Source of the DNA: JBEATZ01 sp041178545
GTDB lineage: Bacteria; Planctomycetota; UBA1135; UBA2386
Direction: 5' to 3'
DNA length: 57,199 nucleotides
Assembly (NCBI GenBank): GCA_041178545.1
Contig: JBEGVB010000081.1
Span: forward strand, 1-57,199
Shown here: one piece after another, positions 20,751-28,910 of the stretch
Layout of the letters: every line of letters begins with the position of its first letter
Numbering within the stretch: position 1 is the first letter of the stretch
Position numbers and translations under genes: made by a program
Notes under the pieces: model-generated
Told to the model about the DNA's origin: nothing
The model's database searches: none
What the model saw: only the letters and a program-made list of their open reading frames with translations

Positions 20751-22009
20751 TGTCCACCATCGTCCACGTCCACGGCCGCGAAGTCCTCGACTCCCGCGGC
20801 AACCCCACCGTCGAAGTCGAAGTCGAGCTGGAGTCCGGCGCCATGGGCAGCGTGATCGTGCCCTCGGGCGCGAGCACCGGCGCCCACGAGGCCTGCGAGC
20901 TCCGCGACGGCGACAAGAAGCGCTACCTGGGCAAGGGCGTGCTGAAGGCGGTTCAGAACGTGAACACGACGGTCAGCGACGCACTGCTGGGCTCGGACGC
21001 CCGCGACCAGGCGGGCATCGACGCCCTGCTGCGCGAGGCGGACGGGACGCCCAACAAGGCCAAGCTCGGTGCCAACGCGATCCTCGGCGCGAGCCTCGCG
21101 GTGGCCAAGGCCGCGGCTGCGGACGCCAACCTGCCGCTGTGGCGCTATGTGGGCGGCGCGCAGGCGCGGCGGCTGCCGGTGCCGATGATGAACATCCTCA
21201 ACGGCGGCGCGCACGCCGACAACAACGTGGACTTCCAGGAGTTCATGGTGATGCCCGTCGGCGCCTCCAGCTTCCGCGAGGGCCTGCGCATGGGCACCGA
21301 GGTGTTCCACTCCCTCAAGGCCGAGCTCAAGGCGCGCGGCCTCGCCACGGCCGTGGGCGACGAGGGCGGTTTCGCCCCCAACCTGAGGAGCAACGCCGAG
21401 GCCTTCGAGGTGATCCTCGTGGCGGTCAAGAAGGCGGGCTACAAGGCCGGCAGCGACGTGATGCTGGCGATGGACGCGGCCTCGACCGAGATCTTCGCCA
21501 AGGGCAAGTACACCCTCGAGGGCGAGGGGAAGACACTGGACGGCAAGGGCATGGTCGAGTTGCTCGCGCGCTGGTGCAGCGAGTTCCCGATCCTGTCCAT
21601 CGAGGACGGCATGGCCGAGGACGACTGGAAGGGCTGGCAGGCCCTCACCGCGGCGATCGGCTCCAAGGTGCAACTCGTGGGCGACGACCTGTTCGTCACC
21701 AACACCCAGCGCCTGTCGCGCGGCATCGCCGAGAAGGCCGGCAACGCGATCCTCATCAAGGTCAACCAGATCGGCACGCTGACGGAGACGCTGGAGGCCA
21801 TCGAGATGGCCCGCCGCGCCGGCTTCCGCGCCGTGATGTCGCACCGGTCGGGGGAGAGCGAGGACTCCACCATCGCCGACCTGGCGGTGGCCACGGGCGT
21901 CGGCCAGATCAAGACCGGCGCACCCTGCCGCAGCGACCGCATCGCCAAGTACAACCAGTTGCTCCGCATCGAGGAGCACCTGGGCGCTGCCGCCACCTAC
22001 GGCATCTGA
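20750..22009 (+). CDS. eno: Enolase (phosphopyruvate hydratase)
   Basis: 419 residues, close to the usual 420-435. It catalyses 2-phosphoglycerate to phosphoenolpyruvate in glycolysis and gluconeogenesis. Conserved blocks are REVLDSRGNPTVEVEVEL near the start, PSGASTGAHEA (the mobile loop Ser), LPVPMMNILNGGAHADNN, the Mg ligand region GDEGGFAPNL, LAMDAASTEIF, ILSIEDGMAEDDW, LVGDDLFVTN, the catalytic Lys in ILIKVNQIGT, and SHRSGESEDSTIADLAV. No missing residues. It appears to be transcribed alone, possibly from a promoter overlapping its start. Confidence 0.98.
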   Translation: MSTIVHVHGREVLDSRGNPTVEVEVELESGAMGSVIVPSGASTGAHEACELRDGDKKRYLGKGVLKAVQNVNTTVSDALLGSDARDQAGIDALLREADGTPNKAKLGANAILGASLAVAKAAAADANLPLWRYVGGAQARRLPVPMMNILNGGAHADNNVDFQEFMVMPVGASSFREGLRMGTEVFHSLKAELKARGLATAVGDEGGFAPNLRSNAEAFEVILVAVKKAGYKAGSDVMLAMDAASTEIFAKGKYTLEGEGKTLDGKGMVELLARWCSEFPILSIEDGMAEDDWKGWQALTAAIGSKVQLVGDDLFVTNTQRLSRGIAEKAGNAILIKVNQIGTLTETLEAIEMARRAGFRAVMSHRSGESEDSTIADLAVATGVGQIKTGAPCRSDRIAKYNQLLRIEEHLGAAATYGI

Positions 22010-22079
22010 GCTCCCCCGCGCCCTGCACGAGGTGCTGGTGGCGGCGCGGGAGCCGCCGCGCTAGCCTGCCGGGGTCGAG

Positions 22080-22481
22080 ATGGCGGCCTCCGACCCATTC
22101 CCCGCAGACCAGTCTGCCTTCCCCCACTGGGTGGCGTGGGGCAGTCTCGCCATCGCGCTCGCACTGTTCTTCGCCAACACGGTCCCCGCGGTGCGCGAAC
22201 GCGCCTCGCTGCAGGCGACCGAGGACCAGCTCAAGTCGCTGCGGTCGCGCACCGACCGCGAACTGGCGCGCGTGCTGCCGAGCACGCCCGGCGGCAGCGG
22301 CGAGCGGGGCGAGGACCTGCAGGAACTGCTGCTCGCCATCGACCGCATGGGCTGGACGCCGGACGAGCTGCTGCGCGCCGTGCCGGAGCCCGTGGTGCCG
22401 AAGCTGGAGCCCGTCGACCAGCCGGGCGAGCCCGCGCCCGCGGACCCGTTGATCCGCGTCGAACCGCCAGTCCGGCGCTGA
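22080..22481 (+). CDS. Small single-pass membrane protein, unknown
   Basis: 133 residues. A membrane helix spans about 19-38 (WGSLAIALALFFANTVPAV), followed by a short coiled-coil-like stretch (RERASLQATEDQLKSLRSRTDRELARVL, about 39-66). The helical segment LQELLLAIDRMGWTPDELLRAV and a Pro/Glu-rich tail (about 100-133) complete it. The N-terminus-then-coil layout resembles small division or envelope scaffolding proteins, but I find no family-specific motif. It follows enolase by 70 bp, with a TAGCCT -10-like sequence 12 bp before the ATG, and is followed by a strong hairpin. Confidence 0.55.
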   Translation: MAASDPFPADQSAFPHWVAWGSLAIALALFFANTVPAVRERASLQATEDQLKSLRSRTDRELARVLPSTPGGSGERGEDLQELLLAIDRMGWTPDELLRAVPEPVVPKLEPVDQPGEPAPADPLIRVEPPVRR

Positions 22482-22502
22482 GCGCAGCCCCCACCAACGC
22501 AA

Positions 22503-22530
22503 CGCGGCGGCCCCCGGGGGAGCCGCCGCG
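22503..22530. terminator. Strong GC hairpin between convergent genes
   Basis: Perfect 9-bp stem CGCGGCGGC/GCCGCCGCG; the 10-base loop CCCCGGGGGA can pair further. It lies in the gap between genes ending at 22481 (+) and 22562 (-). There is no U-tract; probably bidirectional. Confidence 0.5.
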
Positions 22531-22561
22531 CGCGAGCTGCCGCAAGCGCAGCCTCAGCAGG

Positions 22562-24355
22562 TCACAGCGTGCCGACCTTGAACGTGACGCCGTTCGAGGT
22601 CACGGCACCGAGCAGGTTGTAGCCCGGGGTGAACGCGAAGGCCTGGGAGTGGAAGGTCACGCCGCTGAGGTTCGGCTGGTTCGGGATCACCAGCGGGTAG
22701 GTCGCGCTGTTGCCGGCGGGGAAGAACGCGTTGGTCACGTCGAATCCCACGTACTGGAAGCAGCCTGCGGCACCGAACGCAGCCAGGTCGAGGCCCGGGT
22801 TGTTCTGGGTGAAGCTGAGGATCATCGCGCCGAGGAAGGTGTTCGGGCCGATGTCCGTGACCAGCAGGTTCGGGTTGGTGCCCAAGACCGGGCGGGCTGA
22901 GGCGCCGAGGGCCAGGCGGGCGAGGCGGCCGCCGGTGTTGGCGACGCCGGTGGTGAACAGGGTGGAGAAGTCCGTGGCGCCGGGGTCGTTGGCGCCAACG
23001 CCCTCGCTGAAGCCGGCCAGCACGCCCGAGGTGGCGGAGGACGGCCAGCCCTGGCAGTCCTGGTAGCGCATCTCGAACGCGCCGGTCGCCTTGAGCGCCA
23101 GCTGGAAGGTGTTGAGGCGGACAGGCGTCGTCGAGGTGCCGCCGGTGCTGTAGTCCGGGATGCGGTTCCAGGTGACCACGAAGTCACCGCTCACGGGGTC
23201 GGTCTCCGCGGTGATCTGGCCGTAGCGGAAGGTCGTGGCCGGGTCGATCGTCGCCGGGTTGAGGTCGCGCCAGAAGCATGCGATGCGCGGGGCGAGGCCC
23301 AGCAGTTCGGCGACGGTGGACGAAAGGTCGGTGCTGGTCTGGATGCCGTCGAGCCACACGAAGCCGTTGGAACAGACCTTGAGGGCAGTGGTGCTGCCGG
23401 CTGCGAAGGGGAACGTGAAAGGCAGCGTGATGGCCGCGCTCAGGCTGTCGTCCGTGAGCACCAGGTCGGCGCTGGTGGGCGTGTACCAGGCGCCCGGACC
23501 GGCGACGGACACGTAGCCGCCGTTGCCGTTGGGAACGAACAGCACCGAGTTGGTGCCGGTGGGGTTGCCGAGGTCCGTCGGCGTGCTCAGCGTGGTGAAG
23601 TACTCGTAGAGCGAGGTCTTGAAGTTGTAGCAGCCCTGCCCGTAGGACTCGGTCCCGGCGTAGCCGGCCACCTTCCAGTCCACCACGGGGGCGTAGTTGA
23701 AGCCGACCGTGCCGGTCGTCGCACCCGAGGTGATCGAGTAGACGCGGGAGCCGAGCGCGACCTGCGGGGCGGTGGTCCCGGTCACGAAGTCGGACGAACT
23801 GGGGGTCGTGCTGGCCCCGGACGGGGTGTAGGAGCTGGCCGGGAACTGGATCTCCATGCACAGGTCGCCGGCAGCGGGGTCGTAGACAAACGGGGCGCTG
23901 AAGTTGATGTCGATGTACCACTGGCTGGGCGTCGCCGTCGTCGGCACCGTCGCGGTGCTGCCGACCAGGACGCTGCCGGTCAGGACGTTCTGCAGGTTGG
24001 TCCCGCGGTTGGCGGCAAAGGTCGTGCTCGCCGCGAGGTAGTCGTTGGGCGAGGTGGAGAGGTCGATCACCACGTTGTTGTAGGTGCCACCGCTGTAGGC
24101 AAGCGTGGCCGATGCATTGGCGCGGAAGCGGCAGCCCTCGAGCAGGACTGCGCTCGCGATGCCCTGGTTGGTGAAGTTCGTGGAGTCGAGGATGAACTGG
24201 ATGCGGATCAGGCCCTGGGCGCGCGCCCAGGGGTAGGTGTTGGACGTGTTGCCCTCGATGGCACCAAAGCCCTGGGGCGTGACGAGCTGGGCGGTGAGGG
24301 TGGCACTCAGGAGCAGTGCCGAGGCGAGTGCGGTGACGGTGCGGATCATGGGCAT
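22562..24355 (-). CDS. Large exported protein with NIDO-like region
   Basis: 597 residues from the ATG at 24355 (GAGAGG upstream; an in-frame ATG at 24349 is an alternative). The signal peptide probably ends LTA|Q at about 21-22. The mature part is beta-rich with many Thr, Ser, Gly and Ala residues. The middle (about 330-450) reads TLPFTFPFAAGSTTALKVCSNGFVWL ... RIACFWRDLNP ... FRYG ... VVTWNRIPDY ... NTFQLALKATGAFEMRYQDC. That follows the order of motifs in nidogen/NIDO-type extracellular domains (feature of the surface, finite wall, curve-fit of FQ..L...G....Y). The assignment is by motif order only. Probably secreted or surface-bound. Confidence 0.66.
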   Translation of the reverse strand: MPMIRTVTALASALLLSATLTAQLVTPQGFGAIEGNTSNTYPWARAQGLIRIQFILDSTNFTNQGIASAVLLEGCRFRANASATLAYSGGTYNNVVIDLSTSPNDYLAASTTFAANRGTNLQNVLTGSVLVGSTATVPTTATPSQWYIDINFSAPFVYDPAAGDLCMEIQFPASSYTPSGASTTPSSSDFVTGTTAPQVALGSRVYSITSGATTGTVGFNYAPVVDWKVAGYAGTESYGQGCYNFKTSLYEYFTTLSTPTDLGNPTGTNSVLFVPNGNGGYVSVAGPGAWYTPTSADLVLTDDSLSAAITLPFTFPFAAGSTTALKVCSNGFVWLDGIQTSTDLSSTVAELLGLAPRIACFWRDLNPATIDPATTFRYGQITAETDPVSGDFVVTWNRIPDYSTGGTSTTPVRLNTFQLALKATGAFEMRYQDCQGWPSSATSGVLAGFSEGVGANDPGATDFSTLFTTGVANTGGRLARLALGASARPVLGTNPNLLVTDIGPNTFLGAMILSFTQNNPGLDLAAFGAAGCFQYVGFDVTNAFFPAGNSATYPLVIPNQPNLSGVTFHSQAFAFTPGYNLLGAVTSNGVTFKVGTL

Positions 24356-24545
24356 GGGCCTCTCGGTGGATGGACAGGATCGGTCGTTGGGACCGGGACA
24401 GGATACCTCTGAGATACAAGACGGACCGCGCGGCACAAGGGTTCCGTGGGCGCCGCGGCCGACCGTGCGACGGACGTGCCCGCCCCAACGGGAGTTCTGC
24501 GGCGCGCAACCCGCTGGGGAGGGCCGTCGAATCCGCCGCGAGGAG

Positions 24546-24574
24546 TTGGTGTGCCCGCACCCACCTCCTACGCT
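24546..24574 (+). promoter_or_regulatory. Candidate promoter of the MoxR operon
   Basis: TTGGTG, a 17-bp spacer, then TACGCT, about 60 bp before the moxR-type start. This is the only sigma-70-like pair I found in the divergent gap 24356-24633. The -35 is poor, so this is tentative. Confidence 0.33.
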
Positions 24575-24633
24575 TCGCTGCCTCGCGGCCGCGCGCGGCG
24601 CGGCACTCACCTTCCTGTCGACCCTTCCCCGTC

Positions 24634-25689
<1,056 letters not shown>

Positions 25690-25699
25690 CCCTGCGCCC

Positions 25700-26617
25700 A
25701 TGGCCCAAGGGACCCGCAGCCAGTACCTCGACCCAGCCGTCCTCGCGAAGGTCGGCAAGCTGGAGCTCCGTGCCCGGCTCGTGGTCGAGGGCTTCGTGAC
25801 CGGGCTGCACAAGTCGCCCTACCGCGGCTTCTCGGTCGAGTTCGCCCAGCACCGCGAGTACGTGCCCGGCGACGACCTGCGCTACCTCGACTGGAAGATC
25901 TACGGCAAGTCGGACCGCTTCGTCATCAAGCAGTTCGAGGAGGAGACCAACCTCAAGGCGCACCTCTTCCTCGACCAGAGCGAGTCGATGAACTACGCCC
26001 ACGAGGGCGGCATGTCGAAGTTCGACTACGCGGCCACGGCAGTCGCATCGCTGGCGCACCTGGTGCAGCAGCAGGCGGATGCCGTGGGGCTCACCATGTT
26101 CGACGAGAAGGTCGCCCGCGTGGTGCCACCGAGCAACACGAGGGCCGGCCTCGCGAACATCTTCCACTCCCTCGACGAGGCCAAGGCGCGCAACCAGAAG
26201 ACCAAGGTGGGCGCGGTGCTCGGCGAGCTGGCGAGCCAGCTGCGGCAACGCGGCCTCGTGATGGTCTTCAGCGACCTCTTCGACGAGCCCAAGGCAGTGC
26301 TCAAGGGGCTGCGCGACATCGCCCAGCGTGGCCACGACATCGTCGTGTACCACGTGCTGGACCGCGACGAGCTGGAGTTCCCCTTCGAGCGCATGACGCT
26401 GTTCCAGGGCCTGGAGCAGATGCCCGAGCTGCTGGTCGACCCCAAGTCGCTGCGCGAGGCCTACCTCGCCGAGATCGGCGGCTTCATGGAGGAGATCCGC
26501 AAGGGATGCCTCGCGCAGGGAATCGACTACGTGCGCGTGGACAACAGTGCCCCGCTGGACGTCGTCCTCACCTCCTACCTCGCCAAGCGCACCGCGAGGG
26601 CGAAGCGCCGCAAGTAG
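25700..26617 (+). CDS. DUF58 protein with VWA-like fold
   Basis: 305 residues, cytosolic. The DUF58 core is SPYRGFSVEFAQHREYVPGDDLRYLDWKIYGKSDRFVIKQFEEETNL (about 38-85). A MIDAS-type DxSxS motif follows in FLDQSESM. VFSDLFDEPKAVLKGLRDI and RDELEFPFERMTLFQGLE are typical later blocks. DUF58 proteins are the standard partner of MoxR ATPases in envelope-stress and Bat-type operons. It lies 10 bp after the MoxR gene and 4 bp before the BatA-like gene, so co-expression is near certain. Its biochemical role is not established. Confidence 0.93.
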   Translation: MAQGTRSQYLDPAVLAKVGKLELRARLVVEGFVTGLHKSPYRGFSVEFAQHREYVPGDDLRYLDWKIYGKSDRFVIKQFEEETNLKAHLFLDQSESMNYAHEGGMSKFDYAATAVASLAHLVQQQADAVGLTMFDEKVARVVPPSNTRAGLANIFHSLDEAKARNQKTKVGAVLGELASQLRQRGLVMVFSDLFDEPKAVLKGLRDIAQRGHDIVVYHVLDRDELEFPFERMTLFQGLEQMPELLVDPKSLREAYLAEIGGFMEEIRKGCLAQGIDYVRVDNSAPLDVVLTSYLAKRTARAKRRK

Positions 26618-26621
26618 CGCC

Positions 26622-28907
26622 GTGACGTTCCTCCAGCCCGCACTGCTGTTCGGCGCGCTGCTGTTCGCAGTCCCGCTGGTCATCCACCTGCTCAACCGGC
26701 AGCAACACAAGCGCCGGGAGTGGGCGGCCATGGAGTTCCTGCTGCGGGCCTACAAGAAGCAGCGGCGCCGGCTCCGCCGCGAGAACCTGCTGCTGTTGCT
26801 GCTGCGTTGCCTGGTCCCGGTGCTGCTCGCCCTGGCGGTGGCCCGGCCGGTGTTCCGGGAGGCAGCGGCCCTCCTGGGTGGTGGCGGCGCCGTGCACCAC
26901 GTGTTCGTCCTCGACGCCAGCTACTCGATGGGGCTGCAGCGGGACGGCGGCCAGAGCGCGTTCGACCGCGGTCGCGCCATGGCAGCGCGTGCGCTCGAAC
27001 GGCTGGAGGCGCAGCGCAACGACAACCCCAAGGTGACCCTCGTGTGCGCAGGCGTTCGCCCGCGCTTCCTCGCGCGGGCCGACCTCGACGTGCGCGGTGC
27101 GCGGGCGGACTGGATGGCACTGTCGCGTCCCGAGGACGGCGCCGCGGACCTCACCGAGGCCATGGGACAGGTTGCCTCGCTGGTCGAGGAGTCGACCGAC
27201 CCCGAGGTGCAGGTGCACGTGCTGACCGACCTGCAGGCACGCGCTCTGGGCACCGCCCTTGCCGACCCCGCAGCAGCCGCGGCTGCCGGCCCCGAGTTCC
27301 GCGACACGCTCAAGGACCAGTTCGACCGCATCCGGAAGGTCGAGCGCGCCGAGCTGCACCTCGTCGACGTGGGCCCGTTCGCCTCGGGACGCAGCGGCGG
27401 CCGCGCCGACAACGTCCAGCTGCTCGGGCTGCGTCTCGAACAACCGGTCGCGGTCGTGCGCGTGCCGGTGTCGGTGGTCGCAACCGTGCGCAACGCGGGC
27501 ACGAGCCCGGTGGCCGCGCAGGTCACGCTGGACGTGGACGGCTCGGAGCCCACGCGCAAGGTCGTCAACCTCGACCCCGGCGCCGAGGGCGAGGCCGAGT
27601 TCCAGCTGGTGTTCCGCGAGACCGGCAGGCGTCGCCTGCACGCCTCGCTGCAGGGCGACGGGCTCACGGCAGACGACGAGTGGTTCCGTTCGGTGGAGGT
27701 GCGCGAGCGCGTGCGCGTCCTGGTGGTCGACGGCGCCGCAGCCGAGGACCCGCTCCGGACCCATGCCTGGCTCTGGCGGTCGATCCTGGACCCCACCGCG
27801 GGGCAGGGCCCACCCGACGTGACGGTGTTCGACGTGACCTCGACAGACACCCTCGCGCTCCTCGGCGGGCAGGTCGACCCGGCAGCGTTCGACGTCACGG
27901 TGCTCGCCGACGTGGACCGACTCAACCCGCGCGCGCTGGAGGCCGTGCAGAAGGCACTGGCCGCGGGCCGTGGCGTCCTCGTCGCCTTCGGCGAACGCGC
28001 CGACCTCGCCTCGTGGAACCTCGCGCTGCACGGCGCGGGCGACGGACCGATGCCGTTCCGCCTGCAGCGGGTTGCGGGCTCACCCGCCGGCAGCGGGCTG
28101 CCGGTCTCCACCACCATGGTCGACCCGGACCACCCTGCACTGCGCGAGTTCGACGAGGAGGTCTACCGCGAGGTGCTTGGCGCGATCCCCGTGCACCGCT
28201 GGGTGGCCGCGTCCACCGAGGACCTCGCCCCCGACGCACGCGTCCTGCTGCGGCTGAACGACGCGGAGAACAGCCCGCTCCTCGTCGCGCGTGCCGTCGG
28301 TGAGGGCAAGGCAGCGTTCTGGCTCAGTGGCCCGGCTTCCGAGTACGTGCCGGACCGCTGGAACCGCTTCGACGACCCGCTGGTGGCGTTCCACCTGCTC
28401 CACGGCCTCGTCAAGTGGCTCGCGTTGCCTGCCGTCGACCCGTTTGCCGTGCAGGTCGGTGGGGAACTCACCGCCACCGTGCCCGCGCGCCCCGCCGAGC
28501 TGGAGGTGCAGCGCCCGGAGCGCGACGGCGGCGGCAGGACCCCGCTCGCGGACGAGCCGAGGCCGCTCGCCTCCGGCCGCTACGCCCTGCCCCCGTACGC
28601 ACAGACCCAGCTCGCCGGGTGCTACCTCTACGAGGCAAGCCTCGAGCGGGAGTCCGGGCGCGAGCGGCTGGTGCTGCCGTTCGCAGTCAACGTCGACCCC
28701 GCCGAGGGTGAGCTGCGCTACGCGGCCCACGAGGAGGTGCGGGCCGCACTGGGGATCGAACGCGTGCTCACCGCACTGGCCACCGAGGGCAGGGCATCCG
28801 TGGACCCGCAGCGCAGCGAACTGGGGCCGAGCCTGCTCCTGGCGCTGCTGCTGTTCGTGCTGGGCGAGGCCGCGATGGCCCGCCACGTGTCCGTGAGGAG
28901 GAACTGA
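26622..28907 (+). CDS. BatA-like membrane protein with VWA domain
   Basis: 761 residues from a GTG 4 bp after the DUF58 stop. The N-terminal BatA module (FLQPALLFGALLFAVPLVIHLLNRQQHKRREWAAMEFLLRA) has a first membrane helix and the IHLLN motif; a second helix lies near 55-78. The VWA domain follows with MIDAS DASYSM near 98. It continues through a long periplasmic region with a CARDB-like stretch (VSVVATVRNAGTSPVAAQVTLDVDG) and ends with a C-terminal membrane helix near 738-755. Membrane-bound VWA proteins are expected clients of the MoxR protein encoded upstream. The ATG in the neighbouring frame upstream is ignored because homology starts at this GTG. Confidence 0.92.
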   Translation: MTFLQPALLFGALLFAVPLVIHLLNRQQHKRREWAAMEFLLRAYKKQRRRLRRENLLLLLLRCLVPVLLALAVARPVFREAAALLGGGGAVHHVFVLDASYSMGLQRDGGQSAFDRGRAMAARALERLEAQRNDNPKVTLVCAGVRPRFLARADLDVRGARADWMALSRPEDGAADLTEAMGQVASLVEESTDPEVQVHVLTDLQARALGTALADPAAAAAAGPEFRDTLKDQFDRIRKVERAELHLVDVGPFASGRSGGRADNVQLLGLRLEQPVAVVRVPVSVVATVRNAGTSPVAAQVTLDVDGSEPTRKVVNLDPGAEGEAEFQLVFRETGRRRLHASLQGDGLTADDEWFRSVEVRERVRVLVVDGAAAEDPLRTHAWLWRSILDPTAGQGPPDVTVFDVTSTDTLALLGGQVDPAAFDVTVLADVDRLNPRALEAVQKALAAGRGVLVAFGERADLASWNLALHGAGDGPMPFRLQRVAGSPAGSGLPVSTTMVDPDHPALREFDEEVYREVLGAIPVHRWVAASTEDLAPDARVLLRLNDAENSPLLVARAVGEGKAAFWLSGPASEYVPDRWNRFDDPLVAFHLLHGLVKWLALPAVDPFAVQVGGELTATVPARPAELEVQRPERDGGGRTPLADEPRPLASGRYALPPYAQTQLAGCYLYEASLERESGRERLVLPFAVNVDPAEGELRYAAHEEVRAALGIERVLTALATEGRASVDPQRSELGPSLLLALLLFVLGEAAMARHVSVRRN

Positions 28908-28910
28908 GCC

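Noticed and set aside
24356..24633. Riboswitch or small RNA in the divergent gap
   Set aside because: No conserved riboswitch core, no terminator-like hairpin, only weak promoter-like bases.
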